Shown here: piece after piece, positions 11,006 through 20,242 of the stretch
Layout of the letters: the number at the start of each line of letters is the position of its first letter
Numbering within the stretch: position 1 is the first letter of the stretch
From: Chondrus crispus
Taxonomy: Eukaryota; Rhodophyta; Florideophyceae; Gigartinales; Gigartinaceae
DNA length: 64,000 bases
Direction of reading: 5' to 3'
Assembly (NCBI RefSeq): GCF_000350225.1
Contig: NW_005179013.1
Span: forward strand, 1 to 64,000
Made by a program: the position numbers and the translations under genes
The notes under the pieces: generated by a model
Database searches by the model: none
What the model saw: the letters and a program-made list of their open reading frames with translations, nothing else
Told to the model about the DNA's origin: nothing

Positions 11006-11642
11006 TGTAGCATAAACACCCCCAAACGGCGGGGGTGTATGCACGCAGTTCAGTAGCAGACTCCGGATCGGCGGAAGACGGAACACACGCAAAGGGAAAG
11101 GACACGGGTCCTGGTAGCGTGGTAGAGCGGGAAGGGTGGCAGGCGCGAGTGATTGCGCAGCGGGGCGGATCGACGCCTCAACGCCCCGGAGCGACACTTG
11201 GTAGCGGGCCAGTGTCGACGGGCGGAGGCGGATCGCTGCACGCGCGCGCACTGTAGCGCCTGCACCCCGCGTCGGTTCCCTTACCTAAACGAGACGCGAG
11301 AGCGGACTCGTGTTTTAGGTTAAGCGGTGGGTTGTCGACCAAGGCGGAAGGTCGTGGACAAGCCCGTGCTTGTCCCTTTCCTCCGCCGTCGGTCGCTCCC
11401 TTATTTAATGTACAAGTGTTCGGTTATCATACCAGACTACAGTATCATGCTACCGTAGCCGGCGCGAGTCGTCGCGCGCGGTGGCTCTGTCAGCTATCGA
11501 GCTGACAGTACACGTGTGTGCCACGTGTGTGTGCGCACGCCCTGCACACGTGTGGTACACGTGTGGGCTCGTGTGGGCTGTAAGGTTCGTGCCTTACAGC
11601 CCCTGATCTAAACCTAATCGAATCGACGGCGCATATACCACA
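11006..11642 (-). repeat. 3' LTR of Gypsy-A
   Basis: 637 bp, ends TGTGGTATAT...TATGCTACA on the element strand. Contains a TATA-like TTAAATAAGGG near 11400-11410, a stem-loop at 11356-11375 (ggacaag/cttgtcc), a terminal hairpin near 11016-11040 and repeated CACGTG motifs in U3 (11510-11575). Confidence 0.95.
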
Positions 11643-11692
11643 GGGCCCCCTCCTCAAGAGTGAACGTCCGCGTTCACCCTGCTTGAGGAGGC
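11643..11692 (-). other. Polypurine tract and adjoining inverted repeat (Gypsy-A 3' end)
   Basis: Read on the minus strand, GAGGAGGGGGCCC directly precedes the LTR and is the likely plus-strand primer for reverse transcription. Next to it lie inverted repeats (cctcctcaag/cttgaggagg and gtgaacg/cgttcac). A second copy of the block lies at 15509-15555 just after pol, and a third precedes the 3' LTR of Gypsy-1 (40667-40713). Confidence 0.75.
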
Positions 11693-11845
11693 CACCCGTG
11701 TGGTCCCATTGCGTCCAGAGTCTCGCTGCTCCCCCGCGTTCCTTCCGATCACGCCTTCCTTTTCGCCGGTTTCTGTCTGGCGTGCGGCCATCGGGCGCGC
11801 ACTTGGCACCTTTTTCGACCCTCAGGATTGGGACACTGTCTCGGC

Positions 11846-13945
11846 ATGTCCCCATCACCAACGCTGAAGCCGTCCTCGCCGCCGCTGGCGGGCGTCGCTG
11901 TGTCGGCTCGAGAAGCCGCTGGGGAAGCGCCGTCGCTTCCTGCTTCGAGCGCGCCCCTTATCGACGGGTGTGTTGCAATGCCGACGCCAACCTCCCCCTT
12001 TCAGAGGACACGCCCGTCGAGGGAGTCCACGCTATCCGAGGAGTTGGCGAGTGCCCCTAGTCGCGTCGTCGACGAGCAGCATGACGGCGGGTCGCGAGCA
12101 CCTCGCCCCGTTGGTGCTGAGAGGGCTGTCGGCCCCGCCGCTGGGGGATCTTCTCGAGCTGATGTCCCGTCCCTTGTTGGCTTCAGCACGAGAGCGACCG
12201 GGTTCGATGTCCCCAGTACGACGCGCTGGTTTGGCGTACCGCTTTTGCGATCTACTCCGCTGCCACTCGGTGATCTCCGGTATCCGTGGGCGCGCTACGC
12301 TCGCGTGGGCGTAACGGTTGGCGAGATCTTGGCGCGCCCGGTCTTGCGCCCTGATCTGTCCCGCATCCGCAAGATCAGCGAGGCCGGCCTCGCTGATCAA
12401 TCCGCGCTGGCCCTCAGCCGTCTTCTCGCCGAAGGAGACGGCGTGGCTTACCAAATCCCCGACCCGATACAGGGTGATCGCACCTTCGCGTTTGGCCTGG
12501 AAGAGGTTCTATACGTCGATCGTATGGCGGCCTACTTGTCCGGATTCAACCCGGACATTCCGCCCCGTTTTATCTTGGCCGAGATCCCGGGGCTCTACGT
12601 GTATCCCCGTCCGTACGCGTACACGAAGCCCCGGGTGGCCCTTCAGAAGTCCGCGGCGACGCTGATGCGCCTTCACGGCATTGCCGTGGCCCATCGGGAC
12701 TGGTCCGTTTATCGGCGCTCCTCGGAAGAAGACGGTCGCGTCTTCCCGTCGGCCTGCTTTGAGCACGGGCTTTCGCCCGGGGACTTCCCCTCGCTGCCTC
12801 GTCAGGTTCGCGAGACCTTTCCTTCTCTAGGTATTCATCCGCTCCTGCCTTACGTTCTCAAGCACTTCGGGTATGCGGCCATCGACCCCGGTCACCCCGC
12901 CCGCGCTCCGTTGAGCGACAGCTGTGCCAAGGAGTGGGCGTGGTCCATCGGGAGCGCCTTTATGGCCGAAGCAAGTGTGCACGGCCGCGTGTTTCTTCAG
13001 TCTGGTGAGACCGTATCGTACCTGGCGCGACTCGCTCCCGACTTGCCTATTGTCCCGCCACATCTGCTCGAGCGCGGCCTTTCACAGATTTCCTGGACGC
13101 TCCGGGGCGTCGTTTCGTTGATGACACGGGCGGACGAAGTGAGTGAGCGTCATCACCACTACTGGCCGGATTTCGCTACGGGCGTACGTTGCGCGTACCT
13201 CGTGTACCACGCAAGGACAGACACGTTCGCTTCTCGCCCGGCGGCGACTCCGGAGTCAGCCGGACCGAGAGGGAGGCGGGGTGGTGTCGGCTCAGGGTCC
13301 CGGCGGAACCGCCGCAAGCGGTATCGGGACCTGGATGCCGTCCCTTTCACTCCCGCCATGGTAGGTGTCGACCCGTTTCGTTCCACTCCGCCCCGTGAGG
13401 CAGAAGAGCAACCGGTGATACCCGTCGCCTCGCCGGCGATCCTCCCCATGCCTCCGCTAGCTCCCCCCTCCGAGGACGTGACCCCTGGGGTGGCGGTTCG
13501 GGACCTTCCTCTTTCGCGGGAGGACATCACCTCCGTGCCCGAACTTGCGCAGGCTTTGGGACCCGCCGGTGACCGGGCGTGGACCGTGGGTAGCCTCTTA
13601 TCGACGATGGCGAGCTGGTTCCTCGCACGGACTAATGAGGCTCGTCGCCTCAACGGGGAGCGCGACTCGCTCTCCCTCTCGGTCCGACGGTTGCAGGGCA
13701 AAAACGACTCCGCGCGGGGCGCTTCCCGTCTTCAGGCTAGCGCGTACGAACGCGCTGTCGCGGATCGAGATCGCTATCGACAGGAGCGGGACAGCCTTCG
13801 TGCCATCCAAGCGTCCGCGGCCCGTGAAGTCGTCTTACAGCCACCTCGCCGACCCGACCCGTATGCCGACCCGACGGCCGTCCCCCTGACGTCGTACGGG
13901 TCAGGGGCGCCCGCAGCTCCTGTACGAGGAGGCGGTTCATACTAG
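11846..13945 (+). CDS. Antisense accessory ORF of Gypsy-A (699 aa)
   Basis: Long open frame on the strand opposite to gag-pol, starting about 200 bp inside the 3' LTR and converging on pol. The ATG at 11846 (MSPSPTLKPSS) is the first in frame. About 130 polar N-terminal residues precede a core (TTRWFG...RYPWARYARVG...VLRPDLSRIRKI...YQIPD...DRTFAF...YVDRM...KPRVALQKSA...LPYVLKHFGY...DP.HP...EWAW...FMAE). The core aligns without gaps over about 330 residues with the Gypsy-1 antisense ORF at roughly half identity by eye. A basic stretch (RNRRKRYRD), a proline-rich linker and a heptad-like coiled coil (ARTNEARRLNGERDSLSLSVRRLQ...) follow. Antisense extra ORFs are known in some plant Gypsy lineages; function unknown. 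No signal peptide or membrane segment is evident, so an envelope role is unlikely. Confidence 0.8.
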   Translation: MSPSPTLKPSSPPLAGVAVSAREAAGEAPSLPASSAPLIDGCVAMPTPTSPFQRTRPSRESTLSEELASAPSRVVDEQHDGGSRAPRPVGAERAVGPAAGGSSRADVPSLVGFSTRATGFDVPSTTRWFGVPLLRSTPLPLGDLRYPWARYARVGVTVGEILARPVLRPDLSRIRKISEAGLADQSALALSRLLAEGDGVAYQIPDPIQGDRTFAFGLEEVLYVDRMAAYLSGFNPDIPPRFILAEIPGLYVYPRPYAYTKPRVALQKSAATLMRLHGIAVAHRDWSVYRRSSEEDGRVFPSACFEHGLSPGDFPSLPRQVRETFPSLGIHPLLPYVLKHFGYAAIDPGHPARAPLSDSCAKEWAWSIGSAFMAEASVHGRVFLQSGETVSYLARLAPDLPIVPPHLLERGLSQISWTLRGVVSLMTRADEVSERHHHYWPDFATGVRCAYLVYHARTDTFASRPAATPESAGPRGRRGGVGSGSRRNRRKRYRDLDAVPFTPAMVGVDPFRSTPPREAEEQPVIPVASPAILPMPPLAPPSEDVTPGVAVRDLPLSREDITSVPELAQALGPAGDRAWTVGSLLSTMASWFLARTNEARRLNGERDSLSLSVRRLQGKNDSARGASRLQASAYERAVADRDRYRQERDSLRAIQASAAREVVLQPPRRPDPYADPTAVPLTSYGSGAPAAPVRGGGSY

Positions 13946-14169
13946 CGGGTCGCCATGCCTCGTCTCGAGGAGGGTGCGGCGGATACTCCGCGGAACTCTG
14001 ATGTTCCGCGTTATCCAGGGTACTGCCCGCCGGGGCATTTAGACCGTAGTCCTGATGGCACTCGTTGAGGTGGCATGGTTCCCCGGTCCGGGACCACTCG
14101 TCCCATTCCCTTCATAAAGAATGTTCGCATCCTTCGTTCTTGTTCCCTCCCGTCCGCGGGGAGCGCCGC

Positions 14170-14540
14170 GGTATTCTTCTTGTCGTCGCGCCCCTCGCCA
14201 TCGGGGCGAGGGCAGAGCGCGCGGTATTCTTCTTGTCGTCGCGCCCCTCGCCATCGGGGCGAGGGCAGAGCGCGCGGTGTTCTCCTTGTCGTCGCGCCCC
14301 TCGCCATCGGGGCGAGGGCAGAGCGCGCGGTATTCTTCTTGTCATCGCGCCCCTCGCCATCGGGGCGAGGGCAGAGCGCGCGGTGTTCTCCTTGTCGTCG
14401 CGCCCCTCGCCATCGGGGCGAGGGCAGAGCGCGCGGTATTCTTCTTGTCATCGCGCCCCTCGCCATCGGGGCGAGGGCAGAGCGCGCGGTGTTCTCCTTG
14501 TCGTCGCGCCCCTCGCCATCGGGGCGAGGGCAGAGCGCGC
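14170..14540. repeat. 53-bp minisatellite, seven copies
   Basis: Seven head-to-tail 53-bp units starting at 14170, 14223, 14276, 14329, 14382, 14435 and 14488. Two sub-variants (ggtattcttc and ggtgttctcc) partly alternate. Each unit holds an 8-bp stem-loop (ccctcgcc/ggcgaggg). The period is not a multiple of three, so open frames across it are composition effects. It lies between the antisense ORF and the end of pol. Confidence 0.9.
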
Positions 14541-15508
14541 TCGTAGCACGTGAACGCCGCCGGCGCTTCGCTACCCGACGGAGAGGTCAGCGTCGTCGGA
14601 GGGGCCGTATGCCCCTTGGTCGCGGCGAGGGGCTACTGTGGAGTTCCTTGCGGCCCCCTTTCCCCTCGCTCCGGAGGCGGTTTTCGCCAGTTGTCGGACA
14701 CCAGGCACGCATCGTGGACCCGATTTGGTGTAGCGCGGGTGGCGTGTACTGCACGGGCCACACGCGCGCGGCCGTATAATACCCCCCGTCGCTAATTTCC
14801 TCTATTTTTTAACCCACCGCCGTCGGCGGTGGCGGTTTGTCAGAAGGGCTTGTACTCGGCGTACAGTATAAGCGTATCGCGCGCTGACAGTGGGGAGTGG
14901 GCTGTGATCGTGACCCGAGGTTCGTATCTGCATATATTACCTGTGCCTGAGGCTCCCTGCCTTCGCTTGGTCCGTATTCCAAGCATGGGTACGCTCTCCC
15001 CTACACCTCGCGCGTTATTTTTGTGCGATCCATTCGCTCTTGCGCCCAACCGGTGCGACTTGACCATATTGGCACACGCACACGTTCGAGGCGGGCATTC
15101 CTGGGGCGTTCGCATCCCCTAAGACGCGTAACTTCTCACACCCTATTCCGTATGCGGCGCTGTCGATCGGCGACTCGAACGCTCATGCAGATCGCTGCTG
15201 CGCTCCTGTGGTAACGCGGAGGTTCGGACCCCCCTGCAGTTAGGCGTCCCCATCATCGGTTTCGAGGGACCGGTGTCCTTCTACGTCAATTGATGTTCTC
15301 GCGGCTATTGTCATAAGGCAGCCCGTACTGCTTGCTGTCACGCGACTTCTTCGCGGTTGCGTGTTCCTTTTGAGAATCTCCGTCCGATGTTGTTCCTGGG
15401 GTCGTGTGATTCCCTCCCCGTCAGGGGGATACAAGGACAGGTGTCCCTTCCCCCTTTATCGGAATTTTGTCCAACCGCGGTCGGTTACCTTGATCCTAAC
15501 GGAGCGGT
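14541..15508. other. Gypsy-A spacer between minisatellite and pol
   Basis: No supported gene; only short frames in all registers. Part of the 3' region of the element. Confidence 0.5.
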
Positions 15509-15555
15509 CGGGGCCCCCTCCTCAAGCGTGAACGTCCGCGTTCACGTTTGAGTTG
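15509..15555 (-). other. Second polypurine-tract and hairpin block, at the end of pol
   Basis: The sequence ggccccctcctcaag followed by gtgaacgtccgcgttcac repeats the block next to the 3' LTR (11643-11692). It overlaps the last codons of pol. It may act as an internal plus-strand primer or mark where pol once adjoined the LTR. Confidence 0.6.
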
Positions 15556-18500
15556 AGGTCCATGCCGGTGCGCCTCCGGAGGCGTTGGGCGTAACGAGAC
15601 ACCAACTCCTCCGGGACGTGAGTCCGCGCAGTCCAGGTGGGCGTGTCGAAATCCGCCCACTTGATGAGGAACTCGATAGTTCCGTCTTCCATATCTCGGT
15701 GCTTCAGTAGTCGCTCGACAGCGTACTGTGTCCCCTCTCTGACCTTGTCGGCGAGGTCAGCTGGGGTTGTCGTGCTCGCCCGTAGTGCGTCCGTCGGCGG
15801 TGGCGCGTACACGCAGCGATCTGCGGAGACCCGCTCAGTGACCCCATCACGATCGATCGTGATGGTTCGGCGGTCGTTCGCGAGGACACGGTAGGGCCCC
15901 ACTGCTGGGGACGCGAGCTTGTTCGAAGTCTTCCCCCCGTCGGTGGGGTTGAGGTATACGTACTCTCCGGGACGGAGTCGCGAATTGATCCGTCGTATGC
16001 GCTTATCAAAGTCGCGCTTGTAGCGAGCCTGCGTCCGACGCAGGCTCCCGTAGGCCCTCTGGATTGTCGAATCCAAGGTCTTGAGGAACTCCGCACGTTG
16101 GTTCCCCCTGTCGGCAGGGGGAACGTCACCGTCGGCTCGTCGAAGCGAGAACTCTAGCGGTGGTCTGCTGAGCACGAGCTCGAACGGCGTCGTGTTGGTG
16201 GTGCGGTGTACGTGGGAGTTATACGCATACGTAAGCGGCCCTACGTACACGTCCCAGTCATCTTGATGCTCGCCTACGTAGTTGCGTAGCATCGGAGCGA
16301 TCGTTCGGTTGTATCGCTCGACTTGCCCGTTCGTCTGGGGATGGTACGCCGATGTGTACATATTAGTTATCCCCAGAACACGGCACGTGCTGTGGAAGAA
16401 CTTGGCATTAAACTGCGGTCCGTTATCCGACAGCAACGTGCGCGGAACGCCGTACTTGAACACCCACGATTCGCAGAACGCAACTGCGACGGTGTATGCG
16501 GTTATCGTGCGGAGCGCAACGACTTGCGTCAGCTTGCTAAAACGGTCCGTGATCACGAGCAGGAACCGTTTCCCTGACTTCGTCTTGGGGAGCGGCCCCA
16601 AGATGTCGATGGCCAGACTCTCGAGCGGCCTCGTAGCTGGAAACAATCTCAATCGGTTGAGATGTTTCCTCAGCTTGACCCGGTTCATCGCGCAGGTTCG
16701 ACAACCTCGCACCGTGGCGGCAACATCTGCCGCCAGATGAGGCCAGTAGTACTCGCGACGGAGCGCGTAGTACATACGATTCTGGCCCGGGTGCCCTGCG
16801 ATGACCGGGTTGTGGCACAGGCGAAGAAGCCTGGCGCGGAGCGTCCGAGGTACCACCACCTGCACGATAGCAGGGTCGAAGGGGTGTCTCCGTTTGAGCA
16901 CCCCCTGGTGGTCCTCGAAGAATGCGGAGTCCCGGGACTCTGACTGTCGTGCCAAAACGGTTTGGCAGAAGTCATCTACGCGTTGCTCTTCGGCGATCTC
17001 CTCTATTGTAAGAGGAGCCGGAAGGTCGTCCTGCGGAGGGGCGACCGAAGAGTCGGGCGCGCCAGCCTCGTGGTCTGCGGCGCGCTCGATGTCGGTGGCG
17101 TCAAACTCGTCATTCTCCTCCCAGAACGAATTGGGTCCTTGGAGAGCGGGGGCTTCGTCGTCGCCCCTCGGCTCGTCGCGCGCTCGGGAGCGCGACCTTC
17201 TGCGTGAGCTGGCTTGGTTCCGTGTCGTCGCGAAGACGTGCTCGACCTCGTGGTCGCAGCTCGCGATGCAAACGTGGCCCGCGAGCTCGTTCGATACGTC
17301 GCGAACGGTCGTGCACACGTCGAAGGTGGGAATGTCGTCATCCACTCCGACGGTGGGGCGAGGGTCGTCGGCGACTCTCGGCGACACGAGGCGTGACAGG
17401 GCGTCCGGTACCTGGTGCACGCGCCCGGGGCGGTACTGAATGGTGAATTCGTATTCGGCCAGACGTAGCCGCCACCGGGTGAGTCTTCCGGAACTCTCGG
17501 TGAGGGACATGAGCCACCTCAAGGCATCGTGATCCGTTCGGACGGTGAACTTCGTGCCCTCAACGTACGGCCGTAGTGTGCGGACGGCCCACACTACGGC
17601 GAAGCATTCGCGCTCGGTAGCGCTGTAGTTTCGTTCGCTGTCGTTCAGCGAGTAAGACCAGTACCCAACGGGGCGCCAATCGTTTGGCTGGTCGTGCTCT
17701 TGGAGCAGCGTGCAGCCTAGTTGGTAGGCGCTCGCGTCGGTGTCGATCATGTACGGTCGTCCATGCCGAGGCAACGCGAGGATCGGCGGAGCGATCATGC
17801 ACTCCTTAAGGTTCTCGAACGCCTGGAGTTGATCTTCAGTAGGATTATAGAAGTCAGGATCCGAATCCTTGCGCGTCATATCCGTCAACGGACGGGCTAT
17901 TTTCGAGAAGCCCTTAACGAAGCGGCGATATACGTTACACGCCCCGAGGAACGAGCGCACCTGCGTCAGCGTCCTCGGGAACGCGAACGTCCGGAAGGCG
18001 TCGGCCGCCGTATCGGCCACGCTCAACTTACCTGGGGAGATGACGTGCCCCAGGTAGCGTACCTTCGGTTGAAAGAAGCTACACTTCTTGAGCTTGAGGG
18101 AGATGCCGGCACTCCCTAACAAGCTCAAGACAGTGTCGAGATGCTTCGCGTGTTCCGCGTCCGTACGCGAGAACACTATGACGTCATCGAGATAGACGAG
18201 GCATATTTGCCAGCGGACTCCGGAAAGGATAATATCCAATGCACGTTGGAAGGTGGCCGGTGCCCCTTTTAGTCCGAACGGCATGCGCAGGTGGCGAAAC
18301 GTGCCCATGTGCGTCGTAAACGTGGTCTTATCCCGGTCCTCCGGAGCGACGGGGATCTGCCAATAACCGGAATTGCAGTCCAACGTCGTAAAGACGGCTG
18401 CATCTCCTAACGAGTCGATGCAGTCGTCCATCCGGGGCAGCGGATACGAATCCGCTGCCGTCTTCGCGTTGAGACGCCGGTAGTCCACGCAGAACCGAAG

Positions 18501-20102
18501 AGAGCCGTCTTTCTTCGGGACGAGCACCACCGGGGACGCCCACTCGGTGCTCGCAGGTTCGATAACCCCTGCGTTCAGCATTTGGTTGACCTCCTTGGCA
18601 ACCATCTCGCGCATGGCGGGCCCCTTCCGATAGGGCATCGAACGAATCGGTTTCGTTCCCGGTTCGAGAGGGATGCGGTGTTCCGTGGCTCGGATCGTTC
18701 CGAGCGCACCGCTCCACAGACTCGAATGCTTACGGAGCATCTCGAGTACGTGGCCACGGAGCTTGTCATCGTCGATGTATGACAAGTCCACCTCTTTTTC
18801 CCAATCCATCGGTGGATTTTTGGGATCCTTTTTGTGGATGTTTACGGTGCCTCCCGCCGTCGGTTGGTCTCTAGGTGGCCGATCGTCCGTACCCACCTGT
18901 TCCCTCCTAACGGTCTCTAGCTCATCGGAGCTTGGTCGTCCGGCTCTTGCCTTCCCGACTTGATCGGTCAAGTCGGTCAGGTGTAGCGCGTGGGCGACCC
19001 CCTCGGCGACGCAACGTTCGGGCGTCAGGATCGCGAGGGGGTTGCGCGTCGCATACCCTACGACGGTGTGCTTCGGAAGCCGCCTTTCCCGTCGCGAAAA
19101 GTTCGCGACGAGGACGTCGAAGGTCTGATTCGGCAGTACCTCGACGACGCCGTTCGTCAGCCTCACTCCATGTCGGTGTTGAAGTGACGGCTTCGGCTCC
19201 ATGAATACGAGGCCCCTCCCGGCAGTGGTGACGCGCACTCGGGCTTGCGACCTCGCGGGGATGGTAACCCAGCGGGCGATTCGGATCGCTTGCGGGGCCT
19301 CCTCGCGTACTTCTGGCCGACCCGTGTGTCGTCCGTGTCGCCTGGTAGGGGGAGTCGACTCCCCCTTTCCGTCAACGATGGCGACGGAACCGCCTTGGCG
19401 TAGCTCCATTCGTTGAGCTTCGATGTCGATACATCGCACGTGTGTATCGATGAAGGCCGTGCCGAGAAGGACCGGCACGGCGAGCTGGTCCGCGACTACG
19501 AACGGAATTCGGAACACCGTGTTCCTCAACCGCACAGCCAGGCGGACGACGGCCGAAAGCTTGAGGGGGTTGCTATTCGCGCCTGCCAATCGTGGCAGAG
19601 GTGCGTCGTGCACGACGTAACGCGTCCAATCGGGGGGAAGGTCGGCCTTCCTCACCAGATTATACCCCGAGCACGTATCAACAGCGATCGTGCGGGGTTT
19701 AAATGCATTTCCCTCTGTGGCTATCGAGCCGAGGAAATTGTAGATCTTCGACGTCAGAAGGCAAATGACGCCGCCGACAACCTTCGGGGTGACCTTATCG
19801 GTGAGGTCGTTCCGCCGGGGCCTTCGATTTCGTTGCTGGCCCCGCTTGCGTTTCCTTCTCCCCCTTCCTTGGGGCGTCCGCGGATCAGTGACCCCCCTCG
19901 GATTACTCGAGTCCGTACGACACGGACCTTTCTCCGGCGACCTTGGGCTCGCGGGAGTCAGGGGGTCGACCGAACCTTTTCGGTCGTCGTTGCCCCTGGC
20001 GCCATCGTTACGCCTCACCGGGACGTCGGCTGTCTCGGTGTCTTGTTCCCCTAACGTCGGGCCTTCGGAGGCCTCGACGTGTGCTCCCTCCTGTATCGGC
20101 AT
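15522..20102 (-). CDS. pol: Gypsy-A pol: protease, reverse transcriptase, RNase H, integrase, chromodomain
   Basis: 1526-residue open frame with ATG start. Domains: basic N-terminus; aspartic protease about 135-235 with AVDTCSGYNLV (active D at about 142, in an unusual DTCSG context instead of DTG/DSG); reverse transcriptase about 480-690 (FCVDYRRLNAKT, MPFGLKGAPATFQRALD, YLDD at about 635); RNase H from about 785 (DTDASAYQLG, ERECFAVVWA, TDHDALRWL); integrase zinc finger about 1095-1140 (HPGQNR...CRTCAMNR) and catalytic core (AIDILGP, LLSDNGPQF, NGQVERYNR); chromodomain about 1458-1510 (YAVERLLKHRDMEDGTIEFLIKW...TWTARTHVPEELVSRY). Together these copy the RNA and insert the DNA, the chromodomain probably guiding target choice. 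It lies 140 bp after gag as a separate frame. It looks whole. Confidence 0.95.
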   Translation of the reverse strand: MPIQEGAHVEASEGPTLGEQDTETADVPVRRNDGARGNDDRKGSVDPLTPASPRSPEKGPCRTDSSNPRGVTDPRTPQGRGRRKRKRGQQRNRRPRRNDLTDKVTPKVVGGVICLLTSKIYNFLGSIATEGNAFKPRTIAVDTCSGYNLVRKADLPPDWTRYVVHDAPLPRLAGANSNPLKLSAVVRLAVRLRNTVFRIPFVVADQLAVPVLLGTAFIDTHVRCIDIEAQRMELRQGGSVAIVDGKGESTPPTRRHGRHTGRPEVREEAPQAIRIARWVTIPARSQARVRVTTAGRGLVFMEPKPSLQHRHGVRLTNGVVEVLPNQTFDVLVANFSRRERRLPKHTVVGYATRNPLAILTPERCVAEGVAHALHLTDLTDQVGKARAGRPSSDELETVRREQVGTDDRPPRDQPTAGGTVNIHKKDPKNPPMDWEKEVDLSYIDDDKLRGHVLEMLRKHSSLWSGALGTIRATEHRIPLEPGTKPIRSMPYRKGPAMREMVAKEVNQMLNAGVIEPASTEWASPVVLVPKKDGSLRFCVDYRRLNAKTAADSYPLPRMDDCIDSLGDAAVFTTLDCNSGYWQIPVAPEDRDKTTFTTHMGTFRHLRMPFGLKGAPATFQRALDIILSGVRWQICLVYLDDVIVFSRTDAEHAKHLDTVLSLLGSAGISLKLKKCSFFQPKVRYLGHVISPGKLSVADTAADAFRTFAFPRTLTQVRSFLGACNVYRRFVKGFSKIARPLTDMTRKDSDPDFYNPTEDQLQAFENLKECMIAPPILALPRHGRPYMIDTDASAYQLGCTLLQEHDQPNDWRPVGYWSYSLNDSERNYSATERECFAVVWAVRTLRPYVEGTKFTVRTDHDALRWLMSLTESSGRLTRWRLRLAEYEFTIQYRPGRVHQVPDALSRLVSPRVADDPRPTVGVDDDIPTFDVCTTVRDVSNELAGHVCIASCDHEVEHVFATTRNQASSRRRSRSRARDEPRGDDEAPALQGPNSFWEENDEFDATDIERAADHEAGAPDSSVAPPQDDLPAPLTIEEIAEEQRVDDFCQTVLARQSESRDSAFFEDHQGVLKRRHPFDPAIVQVVVPRTLRARLLRLCHNPVIAGHPGQNRMYYALRREYYWPHLAADVAATVRGCRTCAMNRVKLRKHLNRLRLFPATRPLESLAIDILGPLPKTKSGKRFLLVITDRFSKLTQVVALRTITAYTVAVAFCESWVFKYGVPRTLLSDNGPQFNAKFFHSTCRVLGITNMYTSAYHPQTNGQVERYNRTIAPMLRNYVGEHQDDWDVYVGPLTYAYNSHVHRTTNTTPFELVLSRPPLEFSLRRADGDVPPADRGNQRAEFLKTLDSTIQRAYGSLRRTQARYKRDFDKRIRRINSRLRPGEYVYLNPTDGGKTSNKLASPAVGPYRVLANDRRTITIDRDGVTERVSADRCVYAPPPTDALRASTTTPADLADKVREGTQYAVERLLKHRDMEDGTIEFLIKWADFDTPTWTARTHVPEELVSRYAQRLRRRTGMDLNSNVNADVHA

Positions 20103-20242
20103 TACAGGGGTTCCCGTGCTCGCCTCCGGTAGCGGGGGATGTATTATCGGACAATACCCCCCGTGTCCTTGGCGAGCACGCGGGGTCGGGTCTAGTTTGT
20201 GGGGAAAAGACGGCTCACGCGACCGCGTGTACGTAACCGTCT

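Noticed and set aside
11846-13945. Envelope gene for the antisense ORF
   Set aside because: Wrong strand, no signal peptide, no transmembrane helix, and a coiled coil with proline-rich linkers instead.
14170-14540. CRISPR-like array
   Set aside because: Units are head-to-tail without unique spacers, inside a eukaryotic retroelement.
14065-14553. Overlapping open frames of 140-230 codons in several registers
   Set aside because: They run through the 53-bp GC-rich minisatellite; a period not divisible by three leaves all frames open by composition.
15637-20054. Plus-strand frames opposite Gypsy-A pol (up to 213 codons)
   Set aside because: Shadows of the GC-rich pol gene; the strong domain content is on the minus strand.
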